This document shows, piece by piece, positions 30,552 through 39,496 of a DNA stretch of 64,000 bases. The stretch is from Hyphomicrobiales bacterium. GTDB taxonomy: Bacteria > Pseudomonadota > Alphaproteobacteria > Rhizobiales > Xanthobacteraceae. Made by a program: the position numbers and the translations under genes. The stretch is from contig PNAI01000050.1 of the NCBI GenBank assembly GCA_003169835.1, positions 62,001 to 126,000 on the forward strand, in the 5' to 3' direction. The first letter of the stretch is position 1. Every line of letters starts with the position of its first letter. The notes below the pieces were generated by a model, which saw only the letters and a list, made by a program, of their open reading frames with translations, ran no database searches and had not been told where the DNA came from.

Positions 30552-32506
30552 TGAGCATGAACATCGTCCCGATGAATGCAACCAGCGCGGCCGTCGAGAG
30601 CGACATCAACACTCGCCCGATGCATGTCACGTTCTTCCGCGACGAATACGCGAGCACACTTCGCACCCAAGACATGACGCTGCCCGCGTTGCGCGATCTG
30701 ATCCTCAAGACGACAGCGAGCACAAAAGCGGCGCTGCCTTGGCTCAAGCTCGCAAAGTTCGGCGACAAGCGGACTGAGAAGAACAGCTTACGGAACGACG
30801 CCAACGTGGACAAGATCACGGGCATTGAACTCGATGACGACAGCAAGACGACGCCACTCGATGAAGCTGTTGAAATCATGGAACGCGCAAAGCTGCGCGG
30901 TTTGCTTTACACGTCACCGAGTTCCACCGAAGCGGAGCCCAAGTCGCGCATCTTGCTTCCGACATCGTGCGACTTACCGCCCAATCAGCATGCGAAGCTG
31001 ATAGCTCGCGTCAATGGTTTGTTCGGCGGCATTTTTTCGACCGAGACATTCACGTTGAGCCAAAGCTACTACTTCGGCACCATCAATAATAACCCAGCGC
31101 ATTGCGCAGTAATCACCGACGGCGATTTCATTGATCTGCGTGGCGACCTCGACGCCGGGGCCATCGGCAAGCGAGAGCGGCCGAAGACCAACGGCACACA
31201 GTATCCCGAAGGCAATGGCGAGGGTGAGAGCTGGAGCGTGTTGCTAGGCCACATCCACGCAGGCACCGAGTTGCACACGTCATTACGAGACCTCGCATGG
31301 CGGTGTGGGCTCGCCGGCATGAATGGCGGGGCCACCGTCAATTTTCTCCGCGGCGCACTGGAGAACTCAATCGCGCCGCGCGTGGCGCGTTGGCAAAAGC
31401 GATACAATTCCATTCCTCAACTGGTCGCATCGGCCGAACAGAAAATTCCCACGCTGCCGGGCGGCACGCTGATCCAGTCCAGCGCCGAGTTCGCTAGCGG
31501 CTTCACGCCGCCCGATTACCAGATTGATGGACTCATCCAGCGGCGGTTTTTGTACGCGATGACAGGGCCGACCGGCGCCGGCAAGACGGCCGTGGTCATG
31601 CGCATCGGGGCGCACGTGGCGCTCGGGTTGCCGCTCGACGGGCGCGACGTTGAAAAAGCTCGCGTGTTGTTTTTCGCCGGCGAGAACCCCGACGACATAA
31701 GGATGCGGTGGATCAAGCTGTGCGAGGAAATGGGCCACGATCCGGCCGACATGGATGTTTTCTTTTTGCCCGGCACGCCGCCGATCTCCGATCCCGAGAT
31801 ACGCAAACGGATTGACGCCGAGGTGGCGAAGCACGGGGAGATTGGTTTGCTGATCGTGGATACTTCCGCCGCGTATTTTCGCGGTGACGACGAGAACAGC
31901 AATGCGCTACTCGGCGCGCATGCACGCATGCTGCGCTCATTCGTCAACCTGCCCGGCGGGCCGACCGTCATTGTGACGTGTCACCCGACCAAGAACCCAA
32001 GCATGGACAACTTGCTGCCGCGCGGGGGCGGCGCGTTCATTGCGGAGGTTGATGGAAATCTCGTGTGCATGAAAAACGATGCGGTCGCCACCTTACATTG
32101 GCACGGCAAGTTCCGCGGGCCGGATTTCGCGCCGATCCCGTTCCAGATTGTGCCGGGCACGACGGAAAAATTGAAGGACAGTAAGGGGCAAAAAATCTGG
32201 ACGGTGACGGCTAAGCCAATCACCGAATCCGAAGTGGCGGTGATGGAGAACACCGGCCGCGCGCAACAGGACGCGGTGCTGTTGGTGTTACAAGCCGAAC
32301 CAACGCTGTCCTTGGCGCTGATGGCTGAGAAGCTGCGCTGGTTTTACAAAACCGGCGAGCCGAACAAGTCACGGGTGCACAGCATGCTCAAGGGGCTGAT
32401 CGCTGAAAAACTAATCAAGAAAGTCAGAGGGCTATACGTTTTTACGGAAGCTGGGGAAAAGGCGGCGAAGGCGGCCAAGAAGGCGCAGGACGAGATTCCG
32501 TTTTGA
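30545..32506 (+). CDS. primase-like N-terminus fused to RepA/RecA-fold (AAA_25-like) helicase
   Basis: N-term TGIELDDD and YTSPSSTEAEPKSRILLP (archaeo-eukaryotic primase-like); C-term MTGPTGAGKTAVVMRIGAHVALG Walker A, IGLLIVDTSAAYF Walker B. Confidence 0.83.
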   Translation: MVMSMNIVPMNATSAAVESDINTRPMHVTFFRDEYASTLRTQDMTLPALRDLILKTTASTKAALPWLKLAKFGDKRTEKNSLRNDANVDKITGIELDDDSKTTPLDEAVEIMERAKLRGLLYTSPSSTEAEPKSRILLPTSCDLPPNQHAKLIARVNGLFGGIFSTETFTLSQSYYFGTINNNPAHCAVITDGDFIDLRGDLDAGAIGKRERPKTNGTQYPEGNGEGESWSVLLGHIHAGTELHTSLRDLAWRCGLAGMNGGATVNFLRGALENSIAPRVARWQKRYNSIPQLVASAEQKIPTLPGGTLIQSSAEFASGFTPPDYQIDGLIQRRFLYAMTGPTGAGKTAVVMRIGAHVALGLPLDGRDVEKARVLFFAGENPDDIRMRWIKLCEEMGHDPADMDVFFLPGTPPISDPEIRKRIDAEVAKHGEIGLLIVDTSAAYFRGDDENSNALLGAHARMLRSFVNLPGGPTVIVTCHPTKNPSMDNLLPRGGGAFIAEVDGNLVCMKNDAVATLHWHGKFRGPDFAPIPFQIVPGTTEKLKDSKGQKIWTVTAKPITESEVAVMENTGRAQQDAVLLVLQAEPTLSLALMAEKLRWFYKTGEPNKSRVHSMLKGLIAEKLIKKVRGLYVFTEAGEKAAKAAKKAQDEIPF

Positions 32507-32742
32507 TCGTGGAAGGGCCTTACCACGCCGCGTTTTTGGTAAAAACGGTTGCGGAGGCAAATGCTGCAACCGCGGTGACCGTTTTAGGAAAAACGATGCG
32601 CAAAACGATATTCGAAAAAGCCGCATGGAATAAGGGGAAGTTGCCCGTTTTGCGGAAAACGCGGTGCCGGTACGCAGAATGTTTAATTCTGCGATACCGG
32701 GCGTTTCGTTTTTATACGTTTGCTAGGGCGCACGAAAAAACG
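32437..32742. other. candidate replication origin: CGTTTT/AAAACG palindromes plus long inverted repeat
   Basis: CGTTTTTggtAAAAACG 32531-32547; CGTTTTaggAAAAACG 32580-32595; CGTTTTgcggAAAACG 32646-32661; CCGGTACGCAGAATgtttaATTCTGCGaTACCGG 32667-32700; CGTTTTT 32707 and AAAAAACG 32735-32742. Confidence 0.45.
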
Positions 32743-32949
32743 ATTGAGCCCTACCGCACGCCAACCCGGCCCGAGGCCGCCGCGCCTACCGCAGAAAAAG
32801 TTTGCGCCGGTTGCCGGGCTGGCCAGCGGTTTAGCAAACAGGGTACGCTGAGCCGTAAAAGGCCTATAATGCTAGACTATTATTGCGTTTGCGGGTATAC
32901 GTCAGTTGTTCGTCAGTGCGCACTAGAGGCAAAACATGCAGGCAGATAG
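32503..32949 (+). CDS. doubtful ORF overlapping the palindrome cluster
   Basis: 148 aa open frame; contains CAGC and CVCG but composition dominated by the palindromes. Confidence 0.3.
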   Translation: MIVEGPYHAAFLVKTVAEANAATAVTVLGKTMRKTIFEKAAWNKGKLPVLRKTRCRYAECLILRYRAFRFYTFARAHEKTIEPYRTPTRPEAAAPTAEKVCAGCRAGQRFSKQGTLSRKRPIMLDYYCVCGYTSVVRQCALEAKHAGR

Positions 32950-33373
32950 CCCCGCGATAGCGGCCCACAAGCCGGCCGCTCGCTCAAAGATCACGAACGG
33001 TAGCGCGATCTTGGACGGTGCCGACATGCGCGGCCGCACTGCCCGCCGGTTCCGCGACGTGCTAGGCGAAATCGTATCTGACCTTGGAGGCGACCCCGCA
33101 CAATTGAGCGAGGGGCAACGTCAACTTGCGCGGCGCTGCGCAATGCTCGCGGTCGAGTGCGAGAAGATCGAAGCGCACGGCGTTGCGGGCGAGGCCATCG
33201 ACTTGGACAGCTACGGTCAGTTGACCGACCGCATCGGCCGCGCGTTCCAGCGGCTGGGGCTTAAGCGCCAAGCCCGCGACGTGACGCCGCGCCTTTCCGA
33301 ATATTTGGCTTCGATAGCGCGCCCGCCACAAGCCGCGCCAACGGCCAACGAAGCCGAGGACGTGCCGGCATGA
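32936..33373 (+). CDS. phage terminase small subunit-like protein
   Basis: DGADMRGRTARRFRDVLGEIVSDLGG...SEGQRQLARRCAMLAVECEKIEA; 4-nt overlap with the terminase-like gene. Confidence 0.6.
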   Translation: MQADSPAIAAHKPAARSKITNGSAILDGADMRGRTARRFRDVLGEIVSDLGGDPAQLSEGQRQLARRCAMLAVECEKIEAHGVAGEAIDLDSYGQLTDRIGRAFQRLGLKRQARDVTPRLSEYLASIARPPQAAPTANEAEDVPA

Positions 33374-34899
33374 CGCAGGCCACCACCATTGATCAGGCGC
33401 TAACGGACGCGAAGCTGCTCGGCGCCGCGCTTGGCGACGTTGCGACGTGGCAGACGTGGTGCGCAGTGCTGATTGCTGCCTTCGGCGGCCAACTCAACCG
33501 CGAACAGCGGAGTGCCTTCGCGGCCGTATCCGGTGGACGCAAGCCGCCTGATGCAATGGTCCGCGAATTGATCGCCATTGCCGGGCGGCGTTCGGGCAAG
33601 TCGAGGATGGCGGCACTGATCGCGGCTTTCATTGCCACATGCATTGACCACAGCGCCAAGCTTGCGGCCGGCGAGACTGGTTACGTGCTTGTCCTCGCAG
33701 CCAGCCGTGCGCAGGCGCAAGTCGTGTTTGCTTATGTACGCGGTTTCCTTTTGGCGTCGCCTATTTTGTCGCGTGAAATTGAATCCGAGTCGTCCGAGGA
33801 GATCAGGCTGCGCAACGGCGTTTGCATTGCCGTTCATGCCAACAACTTCCGCACGGTACGCGGCCGGACCTTGCTGGCGTGCATCTTCGATGAGTGCAGT
33901 TTTTGGCGCGACGAAACGTCTGCCAATCCCGATGTTGAAACCTATCGCGCTGTGCTGCCGGCGATGGCATCCACAAGCGGATTGCTGATTGCCATAAGTT
34001 CGCCGTACCGCAAGGGCGGGCTGATCTTTACTAAATTCCGCGACGCCTTCGGCCAGGACAATCCTGACGTGCTAGTCGTCAAGGGTGCCACGGTTCAATT
34101 CAATTCAACCATCGACGCGAGTGTGATCGCCCGCGCCCGCGAAAGCGATCCGGCCGCCGCTATGTCTGAGTGGGACGCGGAGTTTCGCAACGACATTTCG
34201 CAGCTTCTCGACGACGCATCAATCGACGTAGCCATTGACCGCTCACGGCCGCTGGAACTTCCGCCGCGTGATTTCAAGTACGAGGTTTTCGTCGATGCCA
34301 GCGCCGGTCGGCACGATGCTTTCACCATCGGCATCGCCCATCGTGAGGGCGAGCGCATCGTCGCCGATGTGATCCGTGGCAGGCGGGCGCCCTTCGACCC
34401 CGCGACTGTGGCCGCGGAATACGCGGAACTTGTCAAGCAATATCACTGCAACTTTGTCACCGGCGATAACTACGCCGGCGAGTGGGTTGCTCAAAGTTTT
34501 CGCGATTGTGGTTGCGAGTATATGCGCAGCGAGCTTGTGAAATCGCAGCTCTATCTCGAAGGCTTGCCCCACTTTATGCGGGGCGCAATTTCAATTCCAG
34601 ATATGCCCTTATTGCTCCGCGAACTACGGCTGCTTGAGCGGCGCGTGCAACGGAGCGGTAAAGATTCCGTCGACCACGGCCTCAGCGGCTCGGATGATTT
34701 CGCGAACGCGTTGTTCGGCAGCATGTGGTTGTGCCGCGACATCGCACAAGACCCGATGAATTTGTCACCACCGGAGTGGTCGTCCCAACCGCGATATGTG
34801 CCCGGTGGAATAACCGAAATCTTCAACGGTGCGAACGCAGATTTAAATCCGGCTTGTGTGAGTGCAATGTTCGCACCGCGTTCGCGTTGGACAAACTAA
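33370..34899 (+). CDS. phage terminase large subunit-like protein
   Basis: IAGRRSGKSRMAAL (Walker A), LLACIFDECSFW (Walker B), ISSPYRKGGLIFTKF, EVFVDASAGRHDAFTIGIAH (RNase H-like nuclease). Confidence 0.88.
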   Translation: MTQATTIDQALTDAKLLGAALGDVATWQTWCAVLIAAFGGQLNREQRSAFAAVSGGRKPPDAMVRELIAIAGRRSGKSRMAALIAAFIATCIDHSAKLAAGETGYVLVLAASRAQAQVVFAYVRGFLLASPILSREIESESSEEIRLRNGVCIAVHANNFRTVRGRTLLACIFDECSFWRDETSANPDVETYRAVLPAMASTSGLLIAISSPYRKGGLIFTKFRDAFGQDNPDVLVVKGATVQFNSTIDASVIARARESDPAAAMSEWDAEFRNDISQLLDDASIDVAIDRSRPLELPPRDFKYEVFVDASAGRHDAFTIGIAHREGERIVADVIRGRRAPFDPATVAAEYAELVKQYHCNFVTGDNYAGEWVAQSFRDCGCEYMRSELVKSQLYLEGLPHFMRGAISIPDMPLLLRELRLLERRVQRSGKDSVDHGLSGSDDFANALFGSMWLCRDIAQDPMNLSPPEWSSQPRYVPGGITEIFNGANADLNPACVSAMFAPRSRWTN

Positions 34900-34919
34900 T
34901 CAACCGAGGAGAAAAAACC

Positions 34920-35522
34920 ATGACTGACAAAATTGACGACGCCAAACGCACCGCACAAGAAGTTGAGCAACAGCTTGCGGCCGCCGCTGCAAAGCTGGCC
35001 GACGTTATCCGTAACCGCGCCGAAATTGCATTCGATGCAATCGTCGCACACGACGAAGCGGCGACAAAAAAGCTGGCCGACATTAATGAAGTCGAGGTCG
35101 CATTGCGCCGTGAACAGGTTTTGCTGGCCGCTTGCCTCGACACGGCACGCCAAAAGGTAACCAACGCAGAGCGCGAAACAGTCGCAGCAGCTGAGGCTGA
35201 ACGTGCGGCACAGCGCCAAACCCGATTTTCTGCGCTCCGCGAGCGAGCGGTCGCACTCGACCGCATCGCGACCGATCTGACTGCGGCGTTTACCGATTTT
35301 CAGAAAGAGGCGGCTGCAATTGGTCGACTTGCGACCGGCTCCTCAGCACCAAGCGTCGAACTTGTAAGTGTCGGAACCCGACGTGCACTTGCGGCACATC
35401 TTCGAGCGACCGGGTTGCCGCTGCAAGCGATACCGCCCAGTCAGCGTCTGTCCTTTGCATCACTCGCGCAGAGCTGGAGCGGCACGACCTCCGCAGACGA
35501 AAATACGGCAACTGCAGCATAA
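34920..35522 (+). CDS. coiled-coil-rich hypothetical protein downstream of terminase
   Basis: MTDKIDDAKRTAQEVEQQLAAAAAKLADVIRNRAEIAFDAIVAHDEAATKKLADINEVE... Confidence 0.7.
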   Translation: MTDKIDDAKRTAQEVEQQLAAAAAKLADVIRNRAEIAFDAIVAHDEAATKKLADINEVEVALRREQVLLAACLDTARQKVTNAERETVAAAEAERAAQRQTRFSALRERAVALDRIATDLTAAFTDFQKEAAAIGRLATGSSAPSVELVSVGTRRALAAHLRATGLPLQAIPPSQRLSFASLAQSWSGTTSADENTATAA

Positions 35523-35535
35523 GAAGGGATCAACA

Positions 35536-35898
35536 ATGACCACGACAAAAGCAGAAGTGCTTAAACTTATCGAATCCAGTGCAGAGAAAATTCAACAACA
35601 CGGAGAGACGCGCGAGCAGGCGTATGTGAGATTCATTACGAAAACCGATGAAGGCCGCGCGCTGCACTCAGTTTACAAACGCGCACCCGGACCCGATCAC
35701 AGCCCGCCGGAAGCGCCAATCCAAAAGTGTGCCGCGCCGACGCCGGCCATGGCCAAGTTGTTGCAGAAGGCCGAGGCGATCAAAAAGGCCGAGGCGAACA
35801 TCACGATGGAGCAGGCGTTCGCCAAAACTTATCTCGATCCGAATAACCGTGATCTGGTTGAGCTGGAGAAACGCCAGCGGTTGACTGCGGCCGCTTAA
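35536..35898 (+). CDS. hypothetical phage-like protein
   Basis: MTTTKAEVLKLIESSAEKIQQHGETREQAYVRFITKTDEGRALHSVYKRAPGPDHSPP...; follows preceding ORF. Confidence 0.7.
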   Translation: MTTTKAEVLKLIESSAEKIQQHGETREQAYVRFITKTDEGRALHSVYKRAPGPDHSPPEAPIQKCAAPTPAMAKLLQKAEAIKKAEANITMEQAFAKTYLDPNNRDLVELEKRQRLTAAA

Positions 35899-35906
35899 CT
35901 TGTACA

Positions 35907-36017
35907 CCGCGCGGCTTCTCCCCGCGCGGTCCGACACGGCGGTGCCCCGTCGTGTCAAGGCGGGGCTTCATTCACCCCCGCGCAGGGTGCCCGCCGGTGT
36001 CGGCATTGCCGGCGGGC
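35907..36017 (+). other. cluster of three strong hairpins after the terminase gene run
   Basis: CCGCGCGG..CCGCGCGG 35907-35929; GACACGGCGG-tgcc-CCGTCGTGTC 35933-35956; GCCCGCCGG..CCGGCGGGC 35989-36017. Confidence 0.6.
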
Positions 36018-36251
36018 GCTTGCGTTCCGGCGATAGCGTAGCGTGCGCGTCTGGTGCCGGGGCGACATGTCCGGTCCTCGCCCAACAACGGACATTTGAG
36101 CGCGCTGCACAATCTGTCGAAAAGTGCCATTAGCCGACAATCTCGTCGATTCTGGCGAGCAGCGCGGATGGTACGATCCGACCGAGCACTTTGGCCGTCT
36201 CGGCGCCCGGACCGCTTGTGCGACGTGGGGCCGACCACCCCGGCAATAGAG

Positions 36252-36965
36252 CTAGAGAGGGGCGACCAGCTCGGCGAGCTTGGCCGCGACGTCTGCCATC
36301 GACTCTTCTGCAGTGCTCAGGCCGGTTCGAGAGGCCAGCAGGGGGCTGACTTCACGGAGAGCTTCATACGTCGTTTCGTGCACGACGGGGACGAGCCGCT
36401 CACGCGCGAGGAGTGCCGAAAGTTCTTTGTCGGCGATGCCCTCTGCTGGCAGACGGCGCAGCAGCGCAGGGGTCACCAACACGATCCCGACTCGCGAGTT
36501 CGCCAAGCCCTTGTCGATGGCGCGGAGCAACGGCACGCCGAGGCCAACATCCTTTTCGCTGAACCAGACCGAGACACCACGTGACTCAAGCAGATTGTGC
36601 AGCTCCTTGGCGGCCCCCTGCCGGTCGTCCCACGCGTGGCAGAGGAAGACGTCCCGAAGGTCAGGCAGCTTCGCTAGGTTCTCGACGCTATTGCGGACCG
36701 GTGTGAGTGCCCGCACTTCTTCAGGCGTGTACCACACGGACGAACCGGCTCGCGACCAGCGCGGCTTTGCGCTGCGGCCGGATCCGCCGCCGCTGCTCCG
36801 GCCGCCCCCGCTGCTCCCCGACGAGGAGTGGGACGGGGAGTACGACGGAGAGTACGAGGGGTACGAGTACGACCTGTAGCCGCCGTAGCGGCCGCCGCAT
36901 GCAGGGCAGTTCGCTCGACCGCTCGCTGTGCGATGGCCATATACTGGTGCTGTGCATCTAGCCAT
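36252..36965 (-). CDS. TIR-domain protein with N-terminal Cys motif and Ser/Gly/Tyr-rich linker
   Basis: MARCTAPVYGHRTASGRANCPACGG...DVFLCHAWDDRQGAAKELHNLLESRGVSVWFSEKDVGLGVPLLRAIDKGLANSRVGIVLVTPALL. Confidence 0.88.
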   Translation of the reverse strand: MARCTAPVYGHRTASGRANCPACGGRYGGYRSYSYPSYSPSYSPSHSSSGSSGGGRSSGGGSGRSAKPRWSRAGSSVWYTPEEVRALTPVRNSVENLAKLPDLRDVFLCHAWDDRQGAAKELHNLLESRGVSVWFSEKDVGLGVPLLRAIDKGLANSRVGIVLVTPALLRRLPAEGIADKELSALLARERLVPVVHETTYEALREVSPLLASRTGLSTAEESMADVAAKLAELVAPL

Positions 36966-37619
36966 GTGGCCGACGATACCGGGTACCATCGCCGCTCTCA
37001 AGCTCTAGTTGCAATGGGCCAATGTCGCCTACGGGTCATTCTCGACGGATTCGCGATGTCCGAGTTGAGTCCGCTTTACCCCCGAAAGCGGACATTACTT
37101 TGTTCCTTAGCGCCAACAACTGACATGACGCTGACGGCGCACTCGGAAATATAGAGGCCGCCAACTAAGGTGGCCTACTTGCCGGTGTTGAGGTCGCTAG
37201 CAATTTGCAGGTTAGCGATCCGCTGTTGGCGAGCTACCTTTGCTTCTCGATTAGCCACCGACGATCTGTGCCGCGTTTGTAGCGTGTGAGGGCGCGGCAA
37301 TACCGCGACCCCGAATTCGTGACTGCACAGAGAAGAAACGATGGCGCAGGCAAACAGCTTAGAGAGCCTCAGTGTTTTGTTTCTCGGAACTTGATTGTCG
37401 AGCGAATGGGTGCCGCTCTTGTAATGAAAAATCCGGCGAAGGTAAGTCCAACGATTGATGCAAATCCGATGAGCATAATCAGCGTAGCGAGGTCCATGGC
37501 ACACTCTAAAAGTACGCAGCCGCATAGAAACTATGCCGGGCTGTCAATCGAGTGTCGAGTCGAAATCAGCATTTTTACGAATTTGGAATCGAGAAGCTGA
37601 AAACGTTAATGATCGGACA

Positions 37620-38039
37620 CTACCGGCGCCGCCTGACAGGTTCTTCTTTTTGGCACGCGGGGTCGAGACCCATCTGTACTTGAACGTCCGTCTGGTATTC
37701 GTTCATCGCGCCGCTCGCCGCGTCTACGCCCAGACCAATTACTCCTCCGACAAGAATATTGCCGGCTGTCATTGGCTGAATATTCGATGCAATAACTCCC
37801 GCACCGTCCAAATAGCATTCCTTCGTACAGCGAACGGCGACGGCTTCTTTACTCTTTTCGAGCGACACAGACGCAGGCGTGATTACCACTCGAGTGCCGA
37901 TCGACGACGATGTCAGCGTACAAGTCGCCCCTGCCACGCCAGGTGTGTTCACGCCAATGGTTTGATTTTGACCTTTAGTGAGTGTGGCGCAGGCCGCGAG
38001 CAAAAGCAGGCAGCCGAACGCGATTACAGTCTTACACAT
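37620..38039 (-). CDS. small lipoprotein
   Basis: MCKTVIAFGCLLLLAACATLTKGQNQTIGVNTPGVAGATCTLTSS; lipobox LLAAC. Confidence 0.78.
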   Translation of the reverse strand: MCKTVIAFGCLLLLAACATLTKGQNQTIGVNTPGVAGATCTLTSSSIGTRVVITPASVSLEKSKEAVAVRCTKECYLDGAGVIASNIQPMTAGNILVGGVIGLGVDAASGAMNEYQTDVQVQMGLDPACQKEEPVRRRR

Positions 38040-38168
38040 TATCCTATCCCCCTCATCCGCCAGCACAATCCTAGCGGGAATTCTAATGGAACGCGAGACA
38101 TTGAAATAAGCCACTGCTGAGTGTGGCAGTGGCGTAAAAGTGAACCCCGGTGAGGCGGATTCAAACAG

Positions 38169-39167
38169 CTATCGGATAGGAATATCTGACACAAAAACGC
38201 GCTCGCCCGCGTTTGATACTCCGGCTTCATTAAGTGCTGCTACGAACGCGGTGTACATCGCCCACGGATAAGGCGATGGGCCGATAATCAAACGGTCGAA
38301 AATTACGGATGCATCGAGCTCGCTGAGCGCGGGTGAGATCTTTGCGTCAAGCGGAAGCTCATAAATAATTTGGGGGACGCCACCATAAGTCACGGTGGTC
38401 GGTTTCATAAGCGGTGATTTGGACCTGTTGGGCGAATATATCGCTCGCCACTCTCTTTCTTCGCGGAAACCGTGATGTTTCAAACAGATGACGCCGGCCA
38501 CGAACATAACAAACACGACGTTCGTCACGAACTGACGATCGATGGCTTTCAAATACTCTGAGTTCTCGAGAATATTGCGCACCACGGTTTCTAGCTCAGA
38601 ATGCACCTCAGGCTCGGTCATGTAGGCGACGGGACTGAACATGATGTTAAGGGCAAGACTGGCTGCCGAAAATTGAGGGACGCGCAATACAATCCCCACG
38701 CGACCGACGCTTCCACCAAATGCCCGCCACATGGACAATCGACCAATTTTATCTTCGTCGTCTTCATGCCTGGAAATTGATGTGACGTACGTATTCAGAT
38801 GGACGTCCTGTAGCCATCCATTGAAGAGGGTGAGCGCCTCTTGAGCACACCCCGGTGAGCAGCCGTCCAGGGCGTCGAAAAAGGTTTGTTTCTTGGTTTG
38901 ATCTTTGAAAAAGCTGTTGAGGATATCGAATCCGTGTTGCACCTCTCGATAGTCAGACATGCAAGTCGCGTTGCGCATCCAGATGCGCTTGGTGTTGATA
39001 ATCTTCAATGCCGCTTCGGCTGATGTGTAGTGTACAAATCGCTTGGGGTTTAACGCGTCCTTATAGATTTCCATGCGCTCGCGCCTTGCATTGGGCATGA
39101 AGATCGCCTCCAGGCGTGTCGCCATTTCGATTTGTTCCGGAGTGAGTCCGGGCGGAGTCGGGTTCAT
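38169..39167 (-). CDS. DUF2971-like protein
   Basis: FVHYTSAEAALKIINTKRIWMRNATCMSDYREVQHG...FREEREWRAIYSP. Confidence 0.78.
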   Translation of the reverse strand: MNPTPPGLTPEQIEMATRLEAIFMPNARRERMEIYKDALNPKRFVHYTSAEAALKIINTKRIWMRNATCMSDYREVQHGFDILNSFFKDQTKKQTFFDALDGCSPGCAQEALTLFNGWLQDVHLNTYVTSISRHEDDEDKIGRLSMWRAFGGSVGRVGIVLRVPQFSAASLALNIMFSPVAYMTEPEVHSELETVVRNILENSEYLKAIDRQFVTNVVFVMFVAGVICLKHHGFREEREWRAIYSPNRSKSPLMKPTTVTYGGVPQIIYELPLDAKISPALSELDASVIFDRLIIGPSPYPWAMYTAFVAALNEAGVSNAGERVFVSDIPIR

Positions 39168-39496
39168 GGTGTAGTTCTTTCGGATGTCGACTATGACCGC
39201 AACATTCTGTCGATGTCGCACGGTAAAAAATATGGAATGTGCTGCTTGCTACAAGCTGAGCGCGCGAAAACATTTCGCTTGACCGCGTCATCACGACCGA
39301 GACGATGATTCTTCCTTTAGATTCAACGGCCGCGAGGTAGTTTTAGAACTGATCGGTTCCGCCTATATAGGTCCGCATGCGCGGCCGCTTCACACGAATG
39401 TACACATTGCGCGAACTCTACGAGCTCTACCGGGCAGTACCTAACTGAGACTGCATAGAGAAGAAGATCGCACCGACAAAATTGGAGAACGACATC

